Positions 50,808 to 59,750 of a DNA stretch of 64,000 nucleotides are shown here, piece after piece (the first letter of the stretch is position 1; every line of letters begins with the position of its first letter). Source of the DNA: CAINFV01 sp964409235 (lineage in GTDB: Bacteria; Chlamydiota; Chlamydiia; Chlamydiales; FEN-1388); NCBI GenBank assembly GCA_964409235.1, contig CAYPCN010000004.1:1-64000 (forward strand), read 5' to 3'. The position numbers and the translations under genes are program-made. The notes under the pieces were generated by a model. That model had not been told where the DNA came from, ran no database searches, and was given only the letters and a program-made list of their open reading frames with translations.

Positions 50808-52769
50808 ATGCGACGTTCGATTTGTTATACAGAGCCGACGACAGCCATTGCTGGAGAAAGAAACACCTGGAAGTTTATCGTGACCCCCTCCGTGGCTCTT
50901 CCAAAGGGAACGTTGCTGAAATTCGATATCGGCGGTCGCGGTCGCGTTGTTGACTGGGAAATCCCCCAACCTACGTCCAAAAATCAGGCGAACATACTCT
51001 GGGCAGAAATCGAAGGTGGGAAGAAGATCCAGCCAAAGGCTATCTCTACTCCTCAGAGTGTTGTCCCGTCTTTTGAATTTTCACTGCCTACAGAAGTTCC
51101 TGCAGGAAGAAAAATCACGATTGCCATGGGAACTCCCCGCGTCGGGCAAGAAGAAAAATATGGAAATCTTGCTCAGCTGACGATCCAGCGTCGACGCCCT
51201 TTCTACCTGTACATCGACCCCACAAGAAAGCGTCAGTACTCAGATCCAGAAGTCTTCACTATCGATATCAAGGGCAATACGCTCCATACCATTCGCATTC
51301 TCTCTCCGTCGGTTGCAGTAAAAAACAAGCGGTTTGACGTCATCCTGCGGTTTGAAGATCGCTTTGGGAATTTGACGAACAACGCTCCTGAAGACACGCT
51401 CATTGAGTTTACTCATGAAAACCTTCGCGATTCATTGAAATGGCGACTGTTTCTTCCGGAGACCGGATTTATCGCCTTGCCGAATCTCTACTTTAATGAA
51501 CCAGGGGTCTATTCCATCGTACTGAAGAACTTGAAGACCGGAGAGGAATTTCGCTCGAGCCCTATCAAATGCTTTCCCAATGAGACAAAAAATCTCTTCT
51601 GGGGAACGGTACATGGCGAGTCAGAACGGTACGATTCCAGTGAAAACATCGAAAATTGCCTTCGCCATTTTCGCGATGAGAAATCTCTGAACTTTTTCGG
51701 ATGTTCTGTCCCGGATTCTGTGGAAGAGACATCGAATGAAACATGGAAAAAAATCTGCGAACAGGTTGCTGAATTTAATGAAGATGACCGTTTCTGCGCC
51801 ATCCTCGGGCAGCAATTCTGTGGAGAGGGTAAGGATGAAGGGATCCGCGGGTTTCTCTATAACAAAGATGAACGCCCTATCATTCGAAGCAAAGAAGCTC
51901 GTACGTCGACGCTCAAAAAAATTTATGCGCTTTTCTCTCCCAAAGAGCTGATCTCTATCGCCTGTTTTACCATGTCTAGCGCTCACTCTTGTGCTTTTTC
52001 GGAGTTTTTCCCGGAATTTGAACGTCTCGCTGAAATTTATAATGCTTGGGGCTGTTCTGAGAGAACAGCGAAAGAGGGGAACACGTTCCCCATCTGCTCA
52101 TCAGCAAAACAGGGTGTTCATGAGGCTGCAGAGGGATCATTGCTCAAAGCACTCATGAAAAATCGAAGGTTTGGATTTATTGCTGGCGGTCTTGATGACC
52201 GATCGATCTTCTCCTCCTTCTACGATACTGACCAAAAGCAATATCCTCCGGGGCTAACCGGAGTCTTCTGCGATCGATTGACACGGCAACATGTCTATGA
52301 GGCGTTTTATCATAGGTGCTGTTACGCCACAACTGGTGAGCGAATTGTCGTCGGGCTCTTTCTCGCGGGCAATCCAATGGGGTCGGAGCTCTCCACAGAA
52401 CAGAAACCAGGATTGCATATCAATCGGCATCTTTCTGGGTATGTGGCAGGCACGGCGGCCCTCAAAAAGGTTGAGCTCATCAGAAATGGACAAGTTCTCC
52501 ATACCTTCCATTCAGAGACCAATTTCCTCGATTTTACCTTTGACGATATGGGAGAGCTTGCTAAATCCTGTATCAAGGCACCGGATGGCGCCACCCTCTT
52601 TGCCTTTTACTACCTGCGAGTGACGCAAGAGGATGGGCATATGGCATGGGCTTCACCGATTTGGGTCGACTGTCATCCGCGCCAAGTGAAAAAGCAGGTA
52701 GCAAAGCCTTTGGCTAAGACAAAAAAAACATCGTCCGACAAAGGCGATGAGAAGGCAAGCAGGTCGTAA
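50808..52769 (+). CDS. DUF3604 protein with altered metal ligands
   Basis: A 653-residue protein of the DUF3604 (PF12228, PHP-like) family. N-terminal 260 residues are strand-rich and Ig-like (ITIAMGTPRVGQEEKYGNLAQ, FDVILRFEDRFGNLTNN). NLFWGTVHGESERYDSSENIE corresponds to the family's LFWGDLHGHS..SDG start, but the second metal His is Glu; NFFGCSVPDS replaces the usual F...SDH, so the catalytic metal site looks degenerate. FEFE/NAWGCSE, RFGFIAGGLDD and LTGVFCDRLTRQHVYEAFYHRCCYATTGERIVV are the conserved later blocks. Strong AAGGAG upstream of ATG 50808. Lys-rich C-terminus. Confidence 0.75.
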   Translation: MRRSICYTEPTTAIAGERNTWKFIVTPSVALPKGTLLKFDIGGRGRVVDWEIPQPTSKNQANILWAEIEGGKKIQPKAISTPQSVVPSFEFSLPTEVPAGRKITIAMGTPRVGQEEKYGNLAQLTIQRRRPFYLYIDPTRKRQYSDPEVFTIDIKGNTLHTIRILSPSVAVKNKRFDVILRFEDRFGNLTNNAPEDTLIEFTHENLRDSLKWRLFLPETGFIALPNLYFNEPGVYSIVLKNLKTGEEFRSSPIKCFPNETKNLFWGTVHGESERYDSSENIENCLRHFRDEKSLNFFGCSVPDSVEETSNETWKKICEQVAEFNEDDRFCAILGQQFCGEGKDEGIRGFLYNKDERPIIRSKEARTSTLKKIYALFSPKELISIACFTMSSAHSCAFSEFFPEFERLAEIYNAWGCSERTAKEGNTFPICSSAKQGVHEAAEGSLLKALMKNRRFGFIAGGLDDRSIFSSFYDTDQKQYPPGLTGVFCDRLTRQHVYEAFYHRCCYATTGERIVVGLFLAGNPMGSELSTEQKPGLHINRHLSGYVAGTAALKKVELIRNGQVLHTFHSETNFLDFTFDDMGELAKSCIKAPDGATLFAFYYLRVTQEDGHMAWASPIWVDCHPRQVKKQVAKPLAKTKKTSSDKGDEKASRS

Positions 52770-52816
52770 TGCGAGTCATTTGCATGGCTCATGCTCACTG
52801 TACAAGGATGTGAACA

Positions 52817-53083
52817 ATGGCAGAATTGTATTTCCATCATGGAGAACGATATGAAGTTGAGGATGGCGCTCCAATAGAAGAGGCGTGCGAGCGAGCTGGC
52901 GTTCCCTTCGCCTGCTCGGGAGGCCTCTGCGGCACATGTATTGTTGAAGTACTTGAGGGAATGGAGAATCTCTCTGCTCCCACCCAAGCAGAGATCGACT
53001 TCATTGGGGAAGAAGGGGTGAAGAAAGAGCGAATGGCCTGTCAGTGCCGAATTATCTCTGGCAAGGCCACGATCAAATTCTAA
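52817..53083 (+). CDS. 2Fe-2S ferredoxin
   Basis: An 88-residue plant/adrenodoxin-type [2Fe-2S] ferredoxin. Cluster cysteines are in ACSGGLCGTCIVEV (C-x4-C-x2-C) plus the distant Cys in MACQC. IEEACERAGVPF and the EGMENLSAPT insertion are family-typical. AAGG 9 nt upstream of ATG 52817. It lies 47 bp after the DUF3604 gene and may be co-transcribed. Electron partner unknown. Confidence 0.9.
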   Translation: MAELYFHHGERYEVEDGAPIEEACERAGVPFACSGGLCGTCIVEVLEGMENLSAPTQAEIDFIGEEGVKKERMACQCRIISGKATIKF

Positions 53084-53086
53084 GAA

Positions 53087-53108
53087 GGGGGGCCCGGTGC
53101 CCCCCCCC
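53087..53108. terminator. GC-rich hairpin with C9 tract
   Basis: GGGGGGC (53087-53093) pairs with GCCCCCC (53099-53105), 5-nt loop; the C-run continues to 53108 (nine C). It lies between the convergent ferredoxin gene and the 53122 gene. There is no U-tract, so it may only block readthrough. Confidence 0.5.
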
Positions 53109-53121
53109 TCCTACAAATCGC

Positions 53122-53742
53122 TTACACATCAGAAGATGTGATTTCCGGCGTATCGTCAAAACCTATTGCCTCAGCTTCTTGATCGCGTACGCGCTGAAGC
53201 GCCATATACCGGAACGTCAAGAAAAGGCCGGGAAGAGAAATTGCAGTGCTATGAAGCATGGCCTTCCAATCCTGAGCTATCCACCCCATGGCAAACGAAT
53301 AGACAGTGTCGACGAGAAAGGCCACAAACAGCGATGGCACCAGCACTCGTTCGAACATGCGATTCATATTATCGAGCGAATCTCGCAGACCATCTCCTAG
53401 CCCTTTTGAAGTCATGTCACCGCGCAGTACGGACCGTATGAAAGGAAGTATTGGCTCTACCTTGCGGCCCCAGGAAACGATAAGAGCGGGAATGGTAAGA
53501 ATCCCATTCCACAGTGATGCAAGAGCAACAAAAACTTCTGGGACGGCAAGAGAAATTCGCTCGACAACATAGGCTACATCTGGAGAGATCTCCTTGGACG
53601 TGAATTGCACAAGTCTCTGGCGTCCAGATTCATACGTTTCGCCAATTTGCTGACACGTGGTTGTCACGACCGATGCGCATGATTCCCATGCATGTGAGAC
53701 ATTATGACCAAAATTTTCAAAGGTTGCTGTAATGTTATTCAT
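53122..53742 (-). CDS. Membrane protein of unknown function
   Basis: A 206-residue protein I cannot assign. Two or three hydrophobic segments: VFVALASLWNGILTIPALIVSW (about 68-90), VLVPSLFVAFLVDTVYSFAMGW (about 131-152) and STAISLPGLFLTFRY (about 163-178). N-terminal ITATFENFGHNVSHAWESCA is amphipathic; the C-terminus is acidic (AEAIGFDDTPEITSSDV). No signal peptide. Divergent from glgX. Could be an inner-membrane or inclusion-membrane protein; evidence does not decide. Confidence 0.6.
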   Translation of the reverse strand: MNNITATFENFGHNVSHAWESCASVVTTTCQQIGETYESGRQRLVQFTSKEISPDVAYVVERISLAVPEVFVALASLWNGILTIPALIVSWGRKVEPILPFIRSVLRGDMTSKGLGDGLRDSLDNMNRMFERVLVPSLFVAFLVDTVYSFAMGWIAQDWKAMLHSTAISLPGLFLTFRYMALQRVRDQEAEAIGFDDTPEITSSDV

Positions 53743-53917
53743 AATCTGTCCTAGGATAGAGTTTTGGTGCCAGGAACTGCTGTCCTCAGAGCCAGTTGCG
53801 ATGCCGAATTTCTAGCATTGATGCTCCAAAACCTCATCACAAATGGCTCTCTCAAACGAGAACGCGACGGATATGACACAACAAGCGTAAATATTCAATA
53901 AAGAACGAGGGAACATT

Positions 53918-55960
53918 ATGCGCTATTGGTCGGCTGGCTGTCCTTCACCGTTAGGAGCGACCTTCCACGCTCCTGACATGTGGAATTTTGCCGTGTATTG
54001 TCCCCATACTGTTTTGGAACTCGTTATCGGGGAGTACACAACAGGCGCCATCACAGCATCTTTTCCTCTTGATCCTACTGTCAATCGCACTGGCGATATC
54101 TGGCACATTGCCATTAAAGCCCATGACGACACACTTCTGTGGGGATGGAGAATCGGCGCTTGCCACGCACCACAAGGGTCAAAGATCGCGCCTATTGCTG
54201 TCGATCCGTACGCCAAACTTGTACAAACGGGAAGTCTTTGGGGACAGAACGCCTGGGCATCCGTTGCACAAGAGGGGGTTCTCGTTGGCGTGGCAACGGC
54301 GGACACCGAATTTTCATGGGGGACGACTGTCCACTCCCCTCTCAAGCCAGAACAGCTCATTATATACGAGGCTCATGTACGAGGCATGTCTATCGACCCC
54401 TCGAGCAACAGTCGATTTCCGGGGACGTATCTTGGCATGATTGATGCCCTCCCACATCTTCAAGCGCTGGGCATTACCGCTCTTGAACTATTGCCGATCT
54501 TTGAATTTGATGAAATGGAATGGCCTCTGCACAACCCCATCACCGGCAGCCGGTTGTACAACTACTGGGGCTATTCTCCGCTGAGCTTCTTCTCGCCTAT
54601 GCAGCGCTACGGCACCACCAACGATCCAAAAACAACGGCCAAAGAGTTCAAAGCTCTCGTTCGCGCCTGCCATGACTGTGGCATAGCGGTGATCCTCGAC
54701 GTTGTCTACAATCACACTGGCGAAGGAAACGAACATGGCCCAGGCATAAGTCTCAAGCTCCTTGGGAATGATACGTACTACATTATGAACGACGATGACT
54801 CCTTTGCGAATTTCTCGGGATGCGGGAACACCGTTAATGCCAATCATCCGGTCGCCATTGACCTTATCCTCCACAGCCTCCGCCATTGGATTCTTGAGTA
54901 CCGCGTCGATGGATTTCGTTTTGACTTGGCATCGGCCATGACTCGCAACCAACTCGGCATTCCCATGACCGAACCTTCGCTCATAGAAGCGATCATTCTC
55001 GATCCTGTCATCGGCAAGAGCATTCTCATCACAGAACCGTGGGATGCAGCTGGCTTATACCAAACAGGCCGTCTCTTTCATTTGAATCAGTGCCAACGTC
55101 CAGCGTTGATGGAATGGAACGATCGATTTCGCGATGATGTCCGCCGCTTCGTCAGAGGGACACCAGGAATGTCTGGGCTCTTTGCCAGCCGAATGTGCGG
55201 TTCAGAAGACATCTACGGCCCTCTTGGATCTCCTGCAAATTCAATCAACTACATCTCTGCCCACGATGGCTTTTCCCTGTGTGACCTCGTCAGCTACAAT
55301 GAAAAACACAACAGTGAAAATGGCGAGCGTAACCTCGATGGCATGAATGAAAATTACTCGTGGAACTGCGGCGTAGAAGGACCAACACCGCAACGCAAGA
55401 TTGCTCGATTGCGAGATCGCCAATGCAAAAATTTCCTCACTGCGTTACTCATGTCGCAAGGAAACCCCATGATCCTTATGGGCGATGAGTACGCGCGATC
55501 GAAGGGAGGGAATAATAACACATGGTGCCAAGACAGCCCCATAAGCTGGTATCAGTGGCATGAAGTAGAACAACGCGCTGACCTTGTCCAACTGGTCTCA
55601 ACGCTTTCAGCACTTCGAAAAGAGTCCGGGTGCTTTCATTCCCATAGGTTTTTAACTGAAGCAGATGTTCAGTGGCATGGAAATGCCGTAGACACTCCGT
55701 GTTGGGATTCGGACAACCACCTCGTTGTTTGGACTCTTTGTGATCAAGAGCAACAACGGCGTCTCTTTATCGCCTTTAACGCCTCTCCTCGCCGCCAGCG
55801 CATTGAGATTCCTCGTACCACCTGTGGCGCCTGGCAGTGCGTTGTGAATACCTCAAAGCTTCCTCCTGATGACCTCTTCCCTCTACACCAAGGGCCTCGT
55901 ATAACAACCCGTACTATCACCATGATGCCATTTTCCTCGCTCGTGTTGAGCCATTTGTAA
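53918..55960 (+). CDS. glgX: Glycogen debranching enzyme
   Basis: GH13 isoamylase-type debranching enzyme, 680 residues. N-terminal CBM48-like domain (CPSPLGATF...NFAVYCPHTVLELVI), then VYNHTGEGNEHGPG, catalytic nucleophile Asp336 in DGFRFDLASAM, acid/base Glu373 in LITEPWDAAG, and Asp450 in SAHDGFSLCDLVSYN..HN..NGE.N.DG. LMGDEYARSKGGNNNTWCQD is the GlgX signature. Glycogen metabolism is a chlamydial core trait. Start ATG 53918, GAGGG upstream. Confidence 0.95.
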   Translation: MRYWSAGCPSPLGATFHAPDMWNFAVYCPHTVLELVIGEYTTGAITASFPLDPTVNRTGDIWHIAIKAHDDTLLWGWRIGACHAPQGSKIAPIAVDPYAKLVQTGSLWGQNAWASVAQEGVLVGVATADTEFSWGTTVHSPLKPEQLIIYEAHVRGMSIDPSSNSRFPGTYLGMIDALPHLQALGITALELLPIFEFDEMEWPLHNPITGSRLYNYWGYSPLSFFSPMQRYGTTNDPKTTAKEFKALVRACHDCGIAVILDVVYNHTGEGNEHGPGISLKLLGNDTYYIMNDDDSFANFSGCGNTVNANHPVAIDLILHSLRHWILEYRVDGFRFDLASAMTRNQLGIPMTEPSLIEAIILDPVIGKSILITEPWDAAGLYQTGRLFHLNQCQRPALMEWNDRFRDDVRRFVRGTPGMSGLFASRMCGSEDIYGPLGSPANSINYISAHDGFSLCDLVSYNEKHNSENGERNLDGMNENYSWNCGVEGPTPQRKIARLRDRQCKNFLTALLMSQGNPMILMGDEYARSKGGNNNTWCQDSPISWYQWHEVEQRADLVQLVSTLSALRKESGCFHSHRFLTEADVQWHGNAVDTPCWDSDNHLVVWTLCDQEQQRRLFIAFNASPRRQRIEIPRTTCGAWQCVVNTSKLPPDDLFPLHQGPRITTRTITMMPFSSLVLSHL

Positions 55961-56014
55961 TGAGGAGAAGGGACGATATTTTTGGGTCGAGAGATTCGGC
56001 CGAAAAAGTCCTCC

Positions 56015-56046
56015 TGTATCCTCCAAAGGCATCTCGCAAATGGCTC
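56015..56046 (+). repeat. Dispersed intergenic repeat, copy C
   Basis: TGTATCCTCCAAAGG...AAATGGCTC, one base shorter than copies A (21655) and B (25287), same orientation. It lies 67 bp upstream of ATG 56114, inside an in-frame upstream extension, which argues against a start at 55982. Confidence 0.65.
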
Positions 56047-56113
56047 GTGCTATCCCTCTTCGAAAAAAAGGACGTTCCTTGTAGGCTGCCAAAGAAACGA
56101 GGACGTTTGTGCC

Positions 56114-57673
56114 ATGAGTACTTCTGCCGCAGCCAGCATTTCCCCGCAAGAAATCCCAACAGCCACTCGCCTTCCTCAGGCGGCGGCGAAGCTGTCAAAA
56201 ACCGCCGCTGTTGTTCGACAATTCTTTCGTTCGATACGAGAGCGACTCCATGTGAACCATGGTTCGAAATTTGTCGTCACACCTCCCTTACCTCTTCGAA
56301 AACTCGTGCCTATTTGTCTGGATCTGGCGAGCACCGCGTTTGTCCCCATCGATGAAGCCCTTTCTAAGAAGCTTCCCATGGCCAATCTCGGAATAGCAAC
56401 TATTCAGGGGATCATCGGGCTTCGAAGTATTGGGAAGAAGGTGACCAAGGCGGCGAAAGGGATCAAAGCGAATCGGCGGCTGATCGCCCAGCTTCGCTCG
56501 GCTCGCCATGACCAGCGTCGTATGACAGAGCCCGAGGCTCAGGCCCAATTGGAAATTCGCATTCAAAAGCTTCAGAAACAGATCGTCACCTCACGAAGTC
56601 ACATCTTTTCTCTGCGCAGCATCCCTGCTTCACTGGCCAATATCGCCTCCTGTGGCCTCACAGGCATACGGATCATCGCCCAAAAAGTCGGGACCGTCAG
56701 CCAATCCATCCTTTCAGGTTTGCAATTGGCGGCAACGATCGCTGGAGCGGCTGCCGGCGGCCTCGCTGTCTTGCTGGGAGGCCTAGAAACTGCTCTTGGC
56801 ATTCGCCACATGCGACAGGCGTATCAAGAAAAGAAAACTATCGACACACAAATAGCGAGATTTGACAGTCGAGTGCGTTCAGAAACGGGGATCCCTGACA
56901 ATGTTTGGTCCATCATTCGCACTATCAGGGGCATTCAGTTGCACCGCGAAGCATTAAAGGCCAACAAACATTTTCAGCTGAGCCTCCTCAGAGCAAGCGG
57001 AGGATCGCTTGCGACGATTGCCGGCGCACTTGGCATAGGAGCTGCCTTTACCGCTGGGGTGGCAGCCACAGGCATTGCCGTGTCAGCCCTCGTCATCGGC
57101 ATGATAGGGTTAGGAGTCTCCATTGGGTCGTACTTTATGCGTCGCCGACTCAAAAGCGAAATGTCGACGATGAAAGTGTCCAATGCGCAGTTCAAAGAAC
57201 TCCTCGCCTTCCTGAAAAGCCCTGATTGCACGGAAATGCAAAAAGACGAAATCGCCTGCCTTCTTGGAATAGACAGTCGCAAACTGGTGGCCGCCAATAT
57301 TCATCTTCCTCATGAGCTGAGGAAACTTCTCTGTAGTGATACCGATATCAAAGAGCTGGCGCAGTATCTCTGCACAGGACAAGGCAGTGGAGATCAAAAA
57401 ATCAAATTCGCTCAAATGCTGGATGCGCCACCATCCAAGATTTTTGATCGAAAGAGACTTCTAGAAGATTTCTTGAAGAGCATTGTACATGGTATTACCC
57501 CATCATCTCTACTCCAAGCCACAACCTATTTTACCACGAGGAATCCATCGCAAGCGGTGCAAGAAGACGTTGCTCCAATCCTGGGGCTTTCGCCTCAAGA
57601 GCTCTCGTCTCCTCAATCAGCCCTTGAAACCATATTGAGAGAATTTCTATGTCAAAGCAATCGATCATCCTGA
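56114..57673 (+). CDS. Bilobed hydrophobic (Inc-like) membrane protein
   Basis: A 519-residue protein from ATG 56114 with GAGGA about 10 nt upstream. Two long hydrophobic hairpins stand out: SGLQLAATIAGAAAGGLAVLLGG (about residues 200-225) and a double one GSLATIAGALGIGAAFTAGV...GIAVSALVIGMIGLGVSIGSY (about 300-345), Ala/Gly-rich and paired, as in chlamydial inclusion-membrane (Inc) or pore-forming proteins. A coiled-coil stretch KLQKQIVTSRSHIFSLRS precedes them. The C-terminal 170 residues are helical and soluble. No cleavable signal. It overlaps the next, chaperone-like gene by 25 bp. Effector status is inference. Confidence 0.65.
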   Translation: MSTSAAASISPQEIPTATRLPQAAAKLSKTAAVVRQFFRSIRERLHVNHGSKFVVTPPLPLRKLVPICLDLASTAFVPIDEALSKKLPMANLGIATIQGIIGLRSIGKKVTKAAKGIKANRRLIAQLRSARHDQRRMTEPEAQAQLEIRIQKLQKQIVTSRSHIFSLRSIPASLANIASCGLTGIRIIAQKVGTVSQSILSGLQLAATIAGAAAGGLAVLLGGLETALGIRHMRQAYQEKKTIDTQIARFDSRVRSETGIPDNVWSIIRTIRGIQLHREALKANKHFQLSLLRASGGSLATIAGALGIGAAFTAGVAATGIAVSALVIGMIGLGVSIGSYFMRRRLKSEMSTMKVSNAQFKELLAFLKSPDCTEMQKDEIACLLGIDSRKLVAANIHLPHELRKLLCSDTDIKELAQYLCTGQGSGDQKIKFAQMLDAPPSKIFDRKRLLEDFLKSIVHGITPSSLLQATTYFTTRNPSQAVQEDVAPILGLSPQELSSPQSALETILREFLCQSNRSS

Positions 57674-58203
57674 CCATTGTCAAGCGACTTGAAGAATACG
57701 GCCTTCAGGTGACAACAAGTGGGTTAGAGGGGCAGTTCCCCTATGAAGCCTGTATCGTCGACTTTGGATTTGACGAAAAGAAGCGGCCGGTCGCCATTCA
57801 GATTCTTCACTACTCCCAAGACATTCTGTCGGCGATTTTTGAAGGAGAGAGCGAGCCCAATCCTACGAACCTCAGTATTCTTTCGTTTATTATGACAATT
57901 CCCGTAGAAATATCTCAGAAGACAACAGGAGAGGTGCTGCGCCTCATAAGCTTAGCGAACAAGTCGCTCCCCCTTGGAGCGTTGAACTGTAGTGAGGTTG
58001 AGAAGAGCGTGTATTTCTCATATAGCCTTCCCGTGTTCGAGGAGCCGCTAAGTGAGTTGACGCTGGTAACGATCCTCCAGACGGCGCTCTTTGTCAAGGA
58101 GACCTTCCTTTCCTCTATTGATGCTGTTGCAAGCGGGACGTCCACTGTGCATTCTCTTCTGAAAGAATTGCCGTCAAAAAAAACTGTATCACACAGAGCA
58201 TAG
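57649..58203 (+). CDS. YbjN/type III chaperone-like protein
   Basis: A 184-residue protein with the YbjN or SycE-like chaperone pattern: an N-terminal helix (SIILTIVKRLEEYG), strands, then IPVEISQKTTGEVLRLISLANKSLPLGALNCSEVE, SVYFSYSLPVF, and the helix LTLVTILQTALFVKETFLSSIDAVASG. The order helix-strands-helix with N...LPLG.L and late V..G is characteristic. Its start lies 25 bp inside the bilobed membrane protein gene, so a dedicated chaperone role for that protein is a reasonable inference. glgX is the preceding housekeeping gene. Confidence 0.65.
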   Translation: MSKQSIILTIVKRLEEYGLQVTTSGLEGQFPYEACIVDFGFDEKKRPVAIQILHYSQDILSAIFEGESEPNPTNLSILSFIMTIPVEISQKTTGEVLRLISLANKSLPLGALNCSEVEKSVYFSYSLPVFEEPLSELTLVTILQTALFVKETFLSSIDAVASGTSTVHSLLKELPSKKTVSHRA

Positions 58204-58297
58204 ACAAAAAAATTGCTGGCGCCTAGAATCCCGCACACGATACAACTTGGGTTCTCGTACTCTTGTACAAACCGTAGAGCATTTTGGTGAAAGTCGT

Positions 58298-59353
58298 ATG
58301 CCACTTTGGGTTTCGAAAATACCTTTTCTCCTCATTTTCCTCGGCGTAGCGGGCCTCTATCATGCATCCTATTTGCCGATTGACGGGAATTTTTTTGGCG
58401 CGGTAGCGGTCACCGGCCTGTTTGGACTGCTCATCGTTCACGCCGTACAGCTCTTCCTTCGCCTGTGGTCTGCTATCAACCTCTTCAACACGCTTATTTC
58501 AACGGTTGTTGGCTTTGGTGTTGCTGCCTTTTTGAGCCTTTGTGCACGGGAAATTTTTCTACCGGGAGCGCTTTCGAGAGAGGTCGTATCTCTCATCCAT
58601 TTCCTTCTTCCGTTCACCATCGCCATCGTTTCTTTTTCTTGCTTGAGGATCTTTCCCTTCTTCCGTGCCAGCGAATCCCCCTCTTCGCAGGTGGCTGACA
58701 CTCAACAATCAGCACCGGGTGTGCGAAAATTCATCCCTGACCAGTCCGTTCTTGAGGACGGCCGCTTAGTCGATCTTGCACGAACAGGGCTGTTTGACGG
58801 CCAGATTGTTGTGCCCTCGTTCCTTCCTCGAGAGCTCAAAAATCATTCAGAGTCAGGTGATGAACTGGCCAGGGTCAAGGCTCGCAAGGCGCTCGAAGCC
58901 CTCCGGCGACTTGAATCATTACCTCGTGTTGGCCTCCAGTTCAAAGACGTGGCCGTTCCTGAAAGCGTTGAACTGAACGAGAAGATCGTGCAGTCCGCCA
59001 AACTTCTCAACGCCTCGCTCCTGACCAATGAGAATTCTCCACTTCGCGCTGAAACAGAACAAGGGATGTACCTAGCGATCGACACTATTGCCAATTCCTT
59101 GCGCCCGCTCATTCCAAAAGGAGAAACGCTCTCCATTAAGATCCAGCGTCTTGGAAAAGAGCCGAAGCAGGGCATTGGGTACCTCGACGATGGGACCATG
59201 GTGGTGGTCAATGGAGGAGGCGATTTTTTAGGAAAAAATGTCCGTACGCAGGTCCTCTCGCAGAAGTATTCATCCTCAGGGAAAATTATATTCTGCAACG
59301 TACGAGAGGATGACAATGACGATGGACAGTCTGAAATGAATTATTGCAATTAA
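58298..59353 (+). CDS. PIN/TRAM-domain membrane protein (YacL-like)
   Basis: A 351-residue homologue of YacL-type proteins: four N-terminal membrane helices (about 8-121), a PIN ribonuclease domain (145-265) and a TRAM domain (about 285-345). PIN features are FIPDQSVLEDGRLVDLA, VVPSFLPRELKN, ARKALEALRRLE and LLTNENSPLRAE; TRAM is GKEPKQGIGYLDDGTMVVVNGGGDFLG. Compared with the family, DTS is DQS, the VDEKL Asp is replaced by Asn (ELNEKI), and TND is TNE, so the metal site is altered. ATG 58298 is preferred to 58247. acpS follows after 13 bp. Confidence 0.85.
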   Translation: MPLWVSKIPFLLIFLGVAGLYHASYLPIDGNFFGAVAVTGLFGLLIVHAVQLFLRLWSAINLFNTLISTVVGFGVAAFLSLCAREIFLPGALSREVVSLIHFLLPFTIAIVSFSCLRIFPFFRASESPSSQVADTQQSAPGVRKFIPDQSVLEDGRLVDLARTGLFDGQIVVPSFLPRELKNHSESGDELARVKARKALEALRRLESLPRVGLQFKDVAVPESVELNEKIVQSAKLLNASLLTNENSPLRAETEQGMYLAIDTIANSLRPLIPKGETLSIKIQRLGKEPKQGIGYLDDGTMVVVNGGGDFLGKNVRTQVLSQKYSSSGKIIFCNVREDDNDDGQSEMNYCN

Positions 59354-59366
59354 GGTACAGGCCGCG

Positions 59367-59750
59367 GTGATCCACGGAATTGGATGTGATTGTATTGAAA
59401 TAGAGCGTTTTCGGTTGGCCATACGCCGCACAGGGCAGCCGCTCCTTGAGCGGCTCTTTACACCACAGGAAATCGTGTATAGCCAGCGGTATCAAGATCC
59501 AACCTTGTACTTCGCAGGCCGTTTTGCAGCTAAAGAGGCACTAGCTAAGGCCCTTGGAGTGGGAATTGGGGCTGCTCTCTCATGGCATGACATAGAGATT
59601 GCCAACGACGAACGGGGGAAGCCAACCGTCGTGTGGCACCAACGGACCCACGAGCGATTTCAGTTGGCTGCAACCCACCTTTCGATCAGTCACTCTCATA
59701 CGATGGCCATTGCATATGCTCTCATTGAAACTCAGAGCACACAGAAATAG
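59367..59750 (+). CDS. acpS: Holo-[acyl-carrier-protein] synthase
   Basis: 4'-phosphopantetheinyl transferase for ACP, 127 residues. GIGCDCIEIERF is the first Mg-binding motif; AGRFAAKEALAKALG is the second; GKPTV and LSISHSHTMAIAYALIE complete the family. Start GTG 59367, AAGG upstream. In Chlamydia trachomatis acpS (CT100) neighbours trxB (CT099); here two accessory genes lie between them. Confidence 0.94.
   Translation: MIHGIGCDCIEIERFRLAIRRTGQPLLERLFTPQEIVYSQRYQDPTLYFAGRFAAKEALAKALGVGIGAALSWHDIEIANDERGKPTVVWHQRTHERFQLAATHLSISHSHTMAIAYALIETQSTQK

Noticed and set aside
55982..56113. N-terminal extension of the bilobed membrane protein
   Set aside because: It runs through intergenic repeat copy C and has no ribosome site.
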